From Pararhizobium gei (GTDB taxonomy: Bacteria > Pseudomonadota > Alphaproteobacteria > Rhizobiales > Rhizobiaceae), in assembly GCF_029223885.1 (NCBI RefSeq), contig NZ_CP119409.1, positions 770,001-834,000 on the forward strand: a DNA stretch of 64,000 bases, written 5' to 3'. Within the stretch, counting starts at the first letter, position 1. The number at the start of each line of letters is the position of its first letter. Shown here piece after piece: positions 8,332 to 17,578 of the stretch. Both the position numbers and the translations under genes were made by a program. The notes below the pieces were generated by a model. It had not been told where the DNA came from. It worked only from the letters and a program-made list of their open reading frames with translations, and did no database searches.

Positions 8332-9621
8332 GTGTCGGGAGGGCTTGTGGACGCGCAGAGATCAACTGTATCGCAGACAATAAAGATCTATCCTGCGTCT
8401 AAACCCGCAAAAGGTGGACTGCCAACTTGCCTCGATCTGTTCGCCGGTGCCGGTGGTTTAGCCGTGGGATTTCGGCAGGCAGGCTGGAATATCATAGGTG
8501 GCAATGATCTAAATCGAGACGCTGGATCCACCTTCCGTCTGAATTTTAAAGAATCAGTTTTTTTTGAAGGGCCAATATCGGCGCTAACGACCGAAATGGT
8601 TCTGGCAAACTGTGAAATTAAGCCAGGTGGGCTAGATTGTCTTATCGGCGGTCCACCATGCCAGTCTTTTAGCTATAATAATCACCATCGATCGGAAAAA
8701 GACGAGCGCGCCCGTCTGTTTGAACATTATCTGCGACTTGTCCGTGGACTATTGCCGAAAACTCTGGTGATGGAAAACGTTCCTGGCATCCTGACCATAG
8801 GCGATGGGCAGGTCATAGCTGAGATAAGGGCATCGCTTGAAGCACTTCAATATTTAGTCGAAGTAAAGGTGTTGTCGGCTGAAGAATTTGGTACACCGCA
8901 AATAAGACGTCGTGTCTTCATTGTCGCAAGCAGAGTCGGATCCGCGGCTGACATGATACCGCTTCCAACCCATGCATCTGCAAGTGCGAAAATCACAACG
9001 GCAAAGCCAAAAAGCCAAAAGCAGCTGAAACGTTTTGTGACCGTGCAAAATGCTATAGGTGATCTTCCGTCCCTAGAAAACGGTGGCGGGCAGGAAATTG
9101 TACGTCGCAGCGGGATAAAATCTTTATCTCAATTTCAGCGTGAGGCTCGTAAAGGCGTTAGGCGAGTATATAACCATGTATGTCACGCGCTCACTGAAGT
9201 GAATCTTAAACGACTTGTATACGTCCCGCAGGGAGGCAACTGGCGCGATGTCCCCAGGGACCTTTTGCCGGCTGGCATGCAACGAGCGAAGCTTTGCGAC
9301 CATACCAAGCGTTACGGACGCCTTGCCCAAGCGGGCCTCGCCTCGACAATTCTTACTAAATGTGACCCCCACTGGGGCGCGTACATCCACCCAACCGAGA
9401 ACCGAACAATCTCAGTTCGAGAGGCCGCTAGGCTGCAGGGCTTTCCAGATAGCTTCAGGTTTTATGGCACTAACCTTGGTAAACAGTATGAACAGGTTGG
9501 GAATGCTGTTCCGGTGCCGGTTGCAAGAGCCATTGCGGCAAAAGCGATGATTCATCTTGCCGATTGCTCACCATATGATCCGATTTGCATAACTTGCGCA
9601 CCCGCAAATTTAGCCGCGTAA
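8332..9621 (+). CDS. DNA (cytosine-5)-methyltransferase
   Basis: Protein of 429 aa with the C5-methylase motifs in standard order: motif I DLFAGAGG (about 35-42, SAM binding), motif IV GGPPCQSFS with catalytic C110, motif VI ENV (148-150), motif VIII QIRRRVF, a target-recognition region of about 150 residues, and motif X GNAVPVPVARAI. Two GTG starts are possible, 8332 and 8347; the second is preceded by GGAGG at 8338-8342, though spacing is short. It presumably methylates cytosine at a specific site and protects host DNA from the downstream nuclease. Base composition is more AT-rich than the flanking chromosome, in keeping with transfer. Confidence 0.92.
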   Translation: MSGGLVDAQRSTVSQTIKIYPASKPAKGGLPTCLDLFAGAGGLAVGFRQAGWNIIGGNDLNRDAGSTFRLNFKESVFFEGPISALTTEMVLANCEIKPGGLDCLIGGPPCQSFSYNNHHRSEKDERARLFEHYLRLVRGLLPKTLVMENVPGILTIGDGQVIAEIRASLEALQYLVEVKVLSAEEFGTPQIRRRVFIVASRVGSAADMIPLPTHASASAKITTAKPKSQKQLKRFVTVQNAIGDLPSLENGGGQEIVRRSGIKSLSQFQREARKGVRRVYNHVCHALTEVNLKRLVYVPQGGNWRDVPRDLLPAGMQRAKLCDHTKRYGRLAQAGLASTILTKCDPHWGAYIHPTENRTISVREAARLQGFPDSFRFYGTNLGKQYEQVGNAVPVPVARAIAAKAMIHLADCSPYDPICITCAPANLAA

Positions 9622-9681
9622 TTCCGAGTGATCAACAAGACGTAATTGGGATTAGTTGATTTAGTAAAAATGCGGTGGTCG

Positions 9682-10674
9682 ATGACCAAATACTGGTGGG
9701 TAAATCATAAGCAGACGTTTAGGCAAGAGATTGAGGGTCAATACCTTTGGTCGCCAAAGACCGAAGGAAATGGAGCGCGGAGCGAATTCTATAATAATAT
9801 GCGCCGTGCATCGCCTGGCGACCTAATTCTCTCCTACGCAGATCAGACCATCAAATATGTCGGAAGCGTTGCCGAGTTTGCTTTCACCGCTCCAAAACCG
9901 GAAGAGTTCGGGGTTGCAGGTGCATACTGGGCCAGTGAAGGATGGCTCCTGCCAGTCCGCTGGGTTCGACTATCGTCGAGCGTTCGTCCACGAGACTTTT
10001 TGGATAAAATCAGACCTCATTTGCCAACGCGCTACTCACCGCTTAACCCGGTAACAGGCGGCGGGAACCAAAAGGCTTATCTGGCAGGAATTTCAGAATC
10101 AATTTTTCGGATTCTGACGGCCGCAACTTCATTCAATTCGCAGATGTTACAACGCGGCAGGTCGAACAGCCTAAATTACGAAGTTGTGATTGAACTCCTG
10201 GAGGATGCCGTTGAGAAGCTTATAGCCAGCGATCTGGAGCTAGAAGACACCGTAAGGAGAAGCAGTATTCTAGCGCGACGTGGGCAAGGCGTTTTCCGTG
10301 CAAACGTTGAGAGCCTTGAAAGGTCGTGCCGATTAACCGGAATCACGAATCCCACATTGCTAATTGCCAGTCACATAAAGCCTTGGCGTCTCTGTAGCTC
10401 TGCACAAGAACGATTAGATGGCAACAATGGGTTGATGCTTACACCCGACGCAGATCTTCTTTTTGACAGAGGATTTATCAGCTTCGCGGATGAGGGAGAG
10501 GTTCTTGTTTCACCTCGCGTAGACAAATCCGATTTACTTCGGTTAGGTTTCGATAAACTGGTTATGGATCGTTTTGGCTTCGCAGAAGCGCCGACAGCTT
10601 GGTCAACGTACGGCTTTGCCAGACAACAGCAAAGTTATATGGCCTATCATCGGTCTGAAGTGTTTGTTGACTAG
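9682..10674 (+). CDS. HNH endonuclease with N-terminal PUA/EVE-like domain
   Basis: About 330 aa from the ATG at 9682 (ATG 9670 and TTG 9646 are alternatives). The N-terminal 130 residues begin YWWVNHKQTFRQEI and contain the SPGDLILSYADQTIKYVG strand-turn-strand pattern of EVE/PUA-like domains, which in characterised cases read modified bases. The C-terminal part has the HNH_2 pattern: RANVESLERSCRLTGI, SHIKPW, then NGLMLTPDADLLFDRGFI. This is the arrangement of restriction endonucleases of the COG3440 group. It lies 60 bp after the cytosine methylase on the same strand, so the pair is a probable restriction-modification system. It could instead be a modification-dependent nuclease. Confidence 0.82.
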   Translation: MTKYWWVNHKQTFRQEIEGQYLWSPKTEGNGARSEFYNNMRRASPGDLILSYADQTIKYVGSVAEFAFTAPKPEEFGVAGAYWASEGWLLPVRWVRLSSSVRPRDFLDKIRPHLPTRYSPLNPVTGGGNQKAYLAGISESIFRILTAATSFNSQMLQRGRSNSLNYEVVIELLEDAVEKLIASDLELEDTVRRSSILARRGQGVFRANVESLERSCRLTGITNPTLLIASHIKPWRLCSSAQERLDGNNGLMLTPDADLLFDRGFISFADEGEVLVSPRVDKSDLLRLGFDKLVMDRFGFAEAPTAWSTYGFARQQQSYMAYHRSEVFVD

Positions 10675-10923
10675 AGTCGTTAAGCACCCCTACGGCGTGT
10701 TGAGTTTCCTCTGATGTACCGGTGAAGCCTGCGCTATCTCACCCTTTCCATGGGGGTTATCCTGACACTGCCGTTGCTCATGTTTGCCCATCGCGTGTAC
10801 GCAGGCGTTGGACCGGGTATCATCCTCTTTTCTAGCATAAGATTGATTGTCATAACTATCTGATATTGCTTGTCATTTAAGAAATATCACATTACTTTGA
10901 GTTGAGGCCAACAGGAGGTCTCA

Positions 10924-12087
10924 ATGCCAAATTTACGTCTCACCCGCCGCACGATCGATGATATTCCCCACCCGGACAGCGGCCAAATTTTCTACCGTGA
11001 TACACAGCTGACCGGTTTCGGCCTGCGTGTCGGCACCCAATCCAAAGTCTATTACGCCGAAGGGCAGGTGAACCGTCAGACGCGCCGTGTGACGATAGGC
11101 CGGGCGGATATCTTTGCGCCGGAAATTGCCCGCAAGAAAGCCATGGCTCTGCTTGCCGAAATGGCGGACGGTTTTGATCCGAATGCCGAGAGGCGCAAAG
11201 AGGTGGTGGGCAAGCTGACGCTGGCGGATGCGTTCGACAGCTTCTTCGCCGCCCGGCCCCACCTGTCGGCCTACACAGTGCTGAACTACACGCGGACCGC
11301 CAAGCTGTACCTCAATACATGGCGCAAGAAACCGATCAACGAAATCACCCGGCAGATGGTGCTGAAACGGCATCAGGAGCTTTCCGCCGAAATCGGCAAG
11401 ACCACGGCCAACAATGTCATGCGGCATCTGCGTTCGGTCTACAATTTTGCCGCCGCGACACATGACGAGTTCCCGCCAAACCCGGTGCAGATTTTGACGC
11501 AGGCGCGGGCATGGCATCGCGAGCAACGGCGGCAGACTGTTGTGACGGCGCTTGACCTGCCGTCATGGTGGAAAGCGGTCATGGCCGAGCCGGAACACTC
11601 CCGTGATTTCCTGCTCCTGGCGCTGTTTACAGGCATGCGCCGGGGAGAATTGATGGCGTTGCGCTGGGACAATGTGGACCTGAATGCACGGACGCTTCAC
11701 CTGCCCAAGACCAAAAATGGCGATCCCCTCAACCTGCCCCTATCCAAATTCCTGACGGACCTGCTCACCGCGCGCAAGGATTTGGCGGGCAACTCCCCTT
11801 GGGTCTTCCCTGGGCCAGGTAAGGACGGTCACCTCGTGGAGACCAAGAAATTCCTGCTTCGTGTCAGCGCCGGTTCCGGCGTCAGCTTCACACTGCACGA
11901 CCTACGGCGCACATTCATAACCATCGCCGAGAGCCTTGACGTTCCCTACTACGCGCTCAAGCGTTTGCTGAACCATCGCGCCAACAGCGACGTCACGGGC
12001 GGCTATATCGTCGTCAACACTGAGCGGTTGCGTGGGCCGGTGGAGCAGGTTGCCAAACAGATTTTGGAGCTGGTCGATGTCAGGTAG
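10924..12087 (+). CDS. tyrosine-type site-specific integrase of the island
   Basis: Protein of 387 aa. The N-terminal region (about 1-90) is the DUF4102-like arm-binding domain of P4-type integrases, residues 100-190 form the SAM-like core-binding domain, and the C-terminal catalytic domain shows R239 (TGMRRGE), H325-x2-R328 (HDLRR), H351 (LNHRA) and Y361 (GGYIVV). AGGAGGT lies 7 bp before the ATG. It is the only integrase in the island and is the expected enzyme for recombination at ATTACGAAT in tRNA-Thr. Unlike most tRNA-linked integrases, it lies in the middle of the element rather than at the att end. Confidence 0.93.
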   Translation: MPNLRLTRRTIDDIPHPDSGQIFYRDTQLTGFGLRVGTQSKVYYAEGQVNRQTRRVTIGRADIFAPEIARKKAMALLAEMADGFDPNAERRKEVVGKLTLADAFDSFFAARPHLSAYTVLNYTRTAKLYLNTWRKKPINEITRQMVLKRHQELSAEIGKTTANNVMRHLRSVYNFAAATHDEFPPNPVQILTQARAWHREQRRQTVVTALDLPSWWKAVMAEPEHSRDFLLLALFTGMRRGELMALRWDNVDLNARTLHLPKTKNGDPLNLPLSKFLTDLLTARKDLAGNSPWVFPGPGKDGHLVETKKFLLRVSAGSGVSFTLHDLRRTFITIAESLDVPYYALKRLLNHRANSDVTGGYIVVNTERLRGPVEQVAKQILELVDVR

Positions 12088-12586
12088 TGACTCCACTCTG
12101 GCGACCATGGTCCACTTTGAAACGGTGCTGGAGCGCGTTCTACTCGCTATCATCAATGCGCATCTCACCGACGCCGCCGACGCCTCCAATATGAAACGCC
12201 TGGATGTGGCGATGACCGCGCTTGTCGGTTTATCCCGCCCGCATGCCGCCCGTATCGAAAAAGCGGTCCTATTTATGGAGCAGCAGCGGCAGCGCGATAT
12301 TTGTAACATCGAACTGTCGGCGCTCGCAGCCGGCTCCGGAATCCATACCACCCTCCCGCGCTCGGTGCCGTATTTGGCTCAATTGGCCGCGCGGGATATA
12401 CTCGGCATTACATGCCCGGCGGAAGTCCGCGCTACCGCAAACATGCTCTGCCGCGAATACCGTAGCCGGGCAACGCGGCACTCGGTCGAATACGACCCAG
12501 CACGCGAAGCGATGCAAGACGGGGCCGTTCGGCGAATCCTCGATGAACTCGCTGACTGGGATGTTCCCGGCGCTCACCCGAAATAA
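12077..12586 (+). CDS. hypothetical protein following the integrase
   Basis: About 169 aa from the ATG at 12077, which overlaps the integrase stop by 11 bp. GGAG at 12066-12069 gives the ribosome-binding site. The protein is mostly helical (HFETVLERVLLAIINAHL, RIEKAVLFMEQQRQ) with no recognised domain. Overlap with the integrase suggests co-expression and a role in the island's mobility or regulation, but nothing in the sequence proves it. A longer frame begins at 12032. Confidence 0.6.
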   Translation: MSGSDSTLATMVHFETVLERVLLAIINAHLTDAADASNMKRLDVAMTALVGLSRPHAARIEKAVLFMEQQRQRDICNIELSALAAGSGIHTTLPRSVPYLAQLAARDILGITCPAEVRATANMLCREYRSRATRHSVEYDPAREAMQDGAVRRILDELADWDVPGAHPK

Positions 12587-12825
12587 AACCTCTTCCAATC
12601 AATCCATTGGGCGTAAAAGGTTGCACGCGAGTACGCCACCCGTGGAACGGGCGCGAGTTATATGCGATGTTTGTTACGGATGAGGTGGCAGCATCCAACG
12701 GATATATATGTCCGTGGCGGGTTCCGTTGGTTTTGATCCTTCGGGTGGCGCTCTTTAGGGGATTGTTCCCTGCCTTGCCGTTTGAACGATGACGATCGCC
12801 GGGTACCTAACCGGCCTTGGCAGGG

Positions 12826-12840
12826 CCTACCAGAGGTAGG
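12826..12840 (+). promoter_or_regulatory. hairpin over the AlpA-like gene's ribosome-binding site
   Basis: CCTACC (12826-12831) pairs with GGTAGG (12835-12840) around a 3-nt loop. The right arm includes the GAGGTAGG ribosome-binding sequence of the gene starting at 12846. It could limit translation initiation. A 6-bp stem with a 3-nt loop may also arise by chance. Confidence 0.35.
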
Positions 12841-12845
12841 TTCAA

Positions 12846-13118
12846 ATGAATCCCCAATTTTCGTCTGTTCACGCGAGCAGCACCGCTCCGTTGCGCCCGC
12901 TCGCTCATCCCGAAAAGCTTCTCACCACGAAAGAGGTTGCAACGCTCACCGGGCTCAGCGCCTCATTTTTCAATAAGAGAAGAATATACGGCGGAGGACC
13001 CAAGTTCCTCCGCCTGAATGCCAATAGCAAGATCGGTGCGATCCGCTATCGTCTCCCGGATGTGCTCGACTGGCTCGCCACCCGCGAATGCGTTCTGGAG
13101 GTGTTGTGCAATGACTAA
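12846..13118 (+). CDS. AlpA-like helix-turn-helix regulator/excisionase
   Basis: Protein of 90 aa. LLTTKEVATLTGLSASFFNKRRIYGGGPKFLRLN is the MerR/AlpA-type winged helix found in phage and island excisionase-like regulators, and ends in RYRLPDVLDWLATREC. In P4-type elements AlpA activates the integrase and promotes excision. Its stop overlaps the start of the primase gene by 8 bp, so both are translated from one message. The GAGGTAGG site in front is inside a small hairpin. Confidence 0.75.
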   Translation: MNPQFSSVHASSTAPLRPLAHPEKLLTTKEVATLTGLSASFFNKRRIYGGGPKFLRLNANSKIGAIRYRLPDVLDWLATRECVLEVLCND

Positions 13119-15519
13119 CACCTCCGAAAACGTATTGAAACCCAATGTGCGCCAAGCTTGGGAATTTCTCAATTGGCTTTCGCCAAGCGGGCCACATCGT
13201 GTCGAAACCATTGTCAGTGAAGGACAAGGACGCCTCGGCGTCCGCACCTTCGTTGCGGATGACTACGAGGCCTTCGCGCGGTTTGTCGAAGACGAGAATT
13301 CGCCGGATACCAAGCGCAATCTCTACTTTCTGGCCAGTGCGCCTTTCTTGACCGGCAATCGGGCCAAGGAAAATATCCCGGTGACGAATATTTTGCAGGT
13401 GGACATCGATAGCAAGGACTTCTCCGGAACGGAAAGTGAAAAGCTGGAGCAAGCGATATCGTTGGTTTTGGACCCGAACGTGAGGCCGAAAGGCGTTCCA
13501 GCACCGACCGCTGTTTGCTTTACCGGAGGCGGCTACCAAGCTTTCTGGAAGCTTCGCGAGCCCATCGAAACGGCTTTGGCGGAAGAGTTGAACGCCAGCC
13601 TGATCGCCGTATTGAACGGTGATGTCGGCACACACGACGTAAGCCACCTCATGCGGCTTCCAGGTGGCGTGAACTGGCTCAACGACAACAAGCGCGCCAA
13701 AGGCAGACAACCGGCACTGTCACTGTTTATAGAGCCGGCCAATACAAAAAAGCCTCCGGTTCTTCATGAGGTCGCCGACTTCAGGATCAAGAGACAGAAG
13801 CCAGGGTTCGGCGCATCAGGGCAAAAGCTGGCGGATGATATCGAAGCGGTTGGTGAACCCGAACCTCTGCCGGACGATATGAGCGAGATTTTCCCCAGCG
13901 ACCCGAAATGGGCCGAAGTTCTCATGACCGGTGATGATCCGCCCGGCAAGGTTTATCGAAGCCGCTCCGAACTGGTTCATGCGTTCACCATTCGAATGCT
14001 CTCGCATGGTATGAAACCGGGGCATCTGCTGTCGATATTGACCGATCCGGCTTTTGGGATAAGCGCCCATATTCTGGATCAACCCAAACCGCTCGCGTAT
14101 GCGAAAAGGCAGGTCGCATCGGCGCAGGCCTATCTTCTCGAACATGCGGACGAAACGGGTGCGGACGGGAAACCGGAAATTCTCATCTTGCCGGGTCAGT
14201 TGCCGTTCGCCGTAAGCCGGGCGGAGCGGGCGCTTATCGACGCCGGTGTTCCGGTGTACCAGCGCTACGACTCTCTTGTGCGAGTGGTGAAGTTGCCGGA
14301 TGGCAATAGTGAAGATGGGATTCGGCGGGACAATGGCGCGCTCATCCTGAAGCCGATTGCGACTGCGTGGCTTCGCGAACGGTTTGCCATCGTGGCTAGT
14401 TGGGTCAAGGTGAACGCCAAAGGCGCGAAGGTGGCTGCCGATCCGCCGCCGGATGCCGCGAATGTTTATCTTGCGCGGGCTGGCGAATGGGAAGTGCCGT
14501 TTCTACAAGCGGTCACGCAAATTCCGACGTTGAGGACCGACGGTTCGATCTTGCAGGAGCCGGGCTATGATCCGCGCTCGGCGATCCTGTACGATCCAGG
14601 CACGGTCGAATATCAGGTGGTGCCCGAGAACCCTAGCAAGGAAGAGGCGCAAGCAGCGCTGGAATTGTTGTTCAAGCCGTTCCGAGATTTTTGCTTCGCT
14701 CGCCCGGTAGACAGAAGCGTCGCCATGGCCGCCGTCCTGACGGCGCTCGTGAGGAGAATGTTTCCATCCGCGCCTCTCTTCATAATTGAAGCACCAACAG
14801 CGGGCACCGGCAAGTCTCTTTTCTGTGAAACGCTTGGCATTATCGCAATGGGCCACAAGCCGGCGATGATGTCGCAGGGCAAGACCTCGGAAGAACAGGA
14901 AAAGCGTCTTTCGTCCGTGCTTATGGCTGGCGACCCCGTGATCGTCATCGACAATTGCGACCGTCCTATCGAAGGCGATTTCTTGTGCTCCATGTTGACT
15001 CAGGAATGGGTGCAGCCACGCATATTGGGCAGGTCGGAAATGTTGCGCTTGCCGACGCGGAATCTTGTTGTTGCGACCGGCAATAACCCGGAAGTGGCGG
15101 GCGACGTGACCCGACGGACGCTCAAATGCCGACTGGACGCGCAGGTCGAGAGACCGGACCAACTGCAATACGACTTCGACCCGAGAGACGAAGCCTATGC
15201 GGATCGAGCAAAGCTTGTCGTCGCTGGTCTGACGGTCATGCGCGCGTATATCTTTGCCGGTCGTCCGATGCCCCTCGATAAGATCGGCTCATTCGAGCAA
15301 TGGAATGTCGTTCGGGAAGCCTTGGTATGGCTTGGCATGCCTGATCCTACAGAAACTCGGCAGCAGATTTTCGACGACGACCCTCGCAAAGGTGAATTGA
15401 TCGACCTGTTGCGCTTATGGTGGAAGGCATTTGTTGGCGAAAGGCTTACGCTATCCGATTTATACCAACCGTCACTGATTAGAACCCTTGCGCCCATTTG
15501 CGTCGGCCGATTGACATGA
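13111..15519 (+). pseudogene. primase/AAA+ helicase, 5' part of gene broken by IS630
   Basis: The ATG at 13111 is preceded by GGAGG. Codons 1-784 (to 15462) are native; the frame then runs 19 codons into the IS and stops. Residues about 1-250 resemble RepB-type island primases (LQVDIDSKDF, FTGGGYQAFW, HLMRLPGGVNWLN). The C-terminal part is an AAA+ ATPase with Walker A TAGTGKS near residue 567, Walker B VIVIDNCD near 611, and a sensor-like VVATGNNPEV. Proteins of this kind start replication of excised islands and satellites. Removing the IS plus one TA rejoins the frame with the piece at 16627-16875 to give about 866 aa. The truncated protein keeps the ATPase motifs but lacks the C-terminal winged-helix-like end, so function is doubtful. 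Confidence 0.85.
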
Positions 15520-16624
15520 TCTTCCATGGTCGTTGCTGGAGGGTTCTCCAAGCGTAGCAGCAGTGGTCGACGATATCCTCGTAGGATTTGAAGACTCGGT
15601 TTGAGAGCCAGTTGTCCCTCATGAACTGCCAGATGTTTTCGACCGGGTTCAACTCGGGCGATTTGGGCGGCAGTGGCAGGATGGTGATGTTTTCTGGAAC
15701 GACGAGATTGTTGGACATGTGCCATCCGGCCTGATCCATGATGAGGACGGCGTGTGCATGAACGGCGACGTTGCGGGATATCTCGATCAGGTGCTGGTTC
15801 ATGGCATGGGTGTCGCACCACGGCATGACGAGAGCGGCGGCCTTGCCGTGCTTGGGACAGATGGCACCGAAGATATAGGCCGATCGGGTTCGCTGGTCGT
15901 GCGGCGCGGACGGCCTTGAGCCCCGCTTGGCCCAACGACGCGTGATCTTGTTCTTCTGGCCTATCCGGGCTTCGTCCTGGAACCAGATTTCGATTACTTT
16001 GCCCTTGGCGGGACCTGCGGCGATTTCTGCCACAGCGGCGGGGAAGTTTTTTTAAATGCCTCGGCCGCCTCGGCATCCTGCGCATGATGTCTTGGGCGAG
16101 CCGAGAGCTTGCGATAGCCCATGGCACGCACTTCGCGGCCCAGGGTCTCCTCGCTCACCGAGATGCGGAACTCTTCCCAAATCCATTGCGCCAGATCACA
16201 CAGACGCCAGCGAACGACTCCATCCAGATACGGGGTCGGTCCGCGCTCTATGGCTTGCGCCAAAGCCGTTCGCTGTTCATCGTTCAGGAGAGAAGGTTTG
16301 CCCGGGGCCTTGCCGTTGATAAGGCCGGCGGGACCGCGTTCATTGAAGCGCACCACCCAGTCGCGCACGATCTGAACCGTCACACTGCCAAGCCGGGCGG
16401 CATCGGCGCGTGAGCCGCCATCATAGATCGATGCAAGTGCCAGAAGCCGCCGTGCCTGATCGGCATCGCGTGTCTGCCGAGCCAGAAGCCGCAACCTGGC
16501 TCCGTCGAAGTCCGATCGCAAAGAAATCGCTGAACCCATCACAAACCTCCAGTTTGCATCACAGATTCAGATTCGTTGGCTGCTGGGAATCCCCTTCAGA
16601 GTCATGCTCACTGACGGTTGGTAT
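15463..16624 (-). mobile_element. IS630-family insertion sequence, copy 1
   Basis: 1162 bp, flanked by the TA target duplication (15461-15462 and 16625-16626) typical of the IS630/Tc1 group. Terminal inverted repeats are TACCAACCGTCA at the left and its complement at 16612-16623. It encodes one transposase in two frames. The copy at 43355-44516 looks identical and has the same orientation. It breaks the island's primase gene. Confidence 0.93.
15479..16542 (-). CDS. IS630 transposase made by -1 frameshift (copy 1)
   Basis: The first frame (16542 to 15994) holds the N-terminal helix-turn-helix domains (GSRADAARLGSVTVQIVRDWV). The second frame (to 15479) holds the DDE catalytic domain: first D in FQDEARIG, second D in MDQAGWH, and E in SPELNPVENIW. 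A run of seven A on the coding strand (16047-16053 here), read A-AAA-AAA-C, lies where a -1 slip joins FKK to NFPAAVAEI, restoring a full IS630 transposase of about 350 aa. The slip itself is inferred from the conserved join. Confidence 0.88.
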
Positions 16625-16626
16625 TA

Positions 16627-16875
16627 GCGGTGATGCACGAAAAGGGCGACAGAGTCGGCGCAGCGGAGGTGGTCACCGAACTCATGGCCAAGACCCGCTA
16701 CAATGTCTTCAATACGAGAAGCATCGGCAAGTTTCTATCGACTAAGATTGATCAGATCGCAGGCGGACTTATGCTCCGATCGGAAAACGACCCATCCGGC
16801 GTGAAACGCTATTGGGTTGTAAATGTCGAACAAGAAACAAAATCGGAAGCGGGCGAACGCGAGTTGCCGTTCTGA
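16627..16875 (+). pseudogene. 3' end of the IS-broken primase/helicase gene
   Basis: These 82 codons and a stop continue the primase reading frame after removal of the IS and one TA copy (SDL joins AVMHEKGDRVGAAEVV). The segment NTRSIGKFLSTKIDQIAGGLMLRSEN looks like the small C-terminal DNA-binding domain found at the end of island helicases. On its own it has a possible GTG start at 16618 made by the insertion but no clear ribosome-binding site. Confidence 0.8.
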
Positions 16876-17215
16876 CCCACCATCCGGGAAATGAAAGCAG
16901 GCGGGACGAGGGGTCCCGCCTGTTGCCGGGTTTGAACGGGTTTGCCGGGTTTTTTAGGGCAGGTGACGGCCGGAAGCATTTTGCTGTTACCAATTATGCC
17001 CGCTGCCGGAGCCTCCAAACCCCGCAAACCTTTCAAAACCAGCGTGCCAGATTTACCGGCCCGCAAAAGGAGCCCTAAGCGGTGGTTGTGTGTTGGCGGG
17101 TGGTTGGCAGCAAAGCGCCTAAACTGCCTCTGACGTGTTCCGAGCGCCGGTCGAGCGGCATTATACGTGGCTATGGTTGCCCAGCCGGGTTCGCTCCACG
17201 GCTTATCCCCGCGAA
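16876..17215. other. non-coding region after primase gene, with hairpin and iteron-like repeats
   Basis: No credible gene lies in these 340 bp. A 10-bp perfect stem (16898-16907 with 16913-16922) follows the primase gene and may act as a terminator, though there is no T-run. Next come three CGGGTTTG/T units at 16927, 16937 and 16946, and inverted relatives (AAACCCCG, CAAACC) at 17017-17030. Short direct repeats beside a replication gene are what an origin looks like, but no AT-rich unwinding stretch or protein match supports it directly. Confidence 0.4.
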
Positions 17216-17542
17216 CTACCCTACGAAGGCCTTCAGCATTTTAGATGCGCGGTCCAACTGGTCTTCATTCATGCGCGAAAGAGTTCGATGAATCTCGGCG
17301 AGTAGCCGTGCTCGTTCGCCAGTCCCAGGCAAAGCATTCGCTCCGAAAAGAGCTGTAGCTGGCACGTCCAATGCCGCTGCGATTTTCTCGGCGGTATCGA
17401 AAAGCGGCGCAGCCTTACCTCGTTCGATCTTCCCGATTGTTTCCTGAGTCACGCCGACCTCGTCGGCCAGACGCTCAAGCGTCCAGCCCTTGGCTTTGCG
17501 GTGGTGGCGAACGTTTGCGCCGAAGAGATGTTGGAGTTCCAT
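17216..17542 (-). CDS. XRE-family transcriptional regulator
   Basis: Protein of 108 aa. A Cro/CI-type helix-turn-helix occupies residues about 8-62 (GANVRHHRKAKGWTLERLADEVG, TQETIGKIERGKAAPLFDTAEKIAAALD). A short C-terminal helix (LLAEIHRTLSRMNEDQLDRASKML) may mediate dimerisation. It is divergent from the small membrane-protein gene at 17658, and the spacer contains a palindrome, so it likely represses itself and that gene. It is probably an island maintenance regulator. Confidence 0.85.
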   Translation of the reverse strand: MELQHLFGANVRHHRKAKGWTLERLADEVGVTQETIGKIERGKAAPLFDTAEKIAAALDVPATALFGANALPGTGERARLLAEIHRTLSRMNEDQLDRASKMLKAFVG

Positions 17543-17578
17543 GCGTCCGAAAGATGGACGTCATACAGCTTGTCAATT

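Noticed and set aside
4489..10674. Classification of the island locus as DISARM or BREX
   Set aside because: No DrmA, DrmB, DrmC, PglX, PglZ or BrxC-like protein is present. SNF2 plus a C5-methylase alone is not sufficient.
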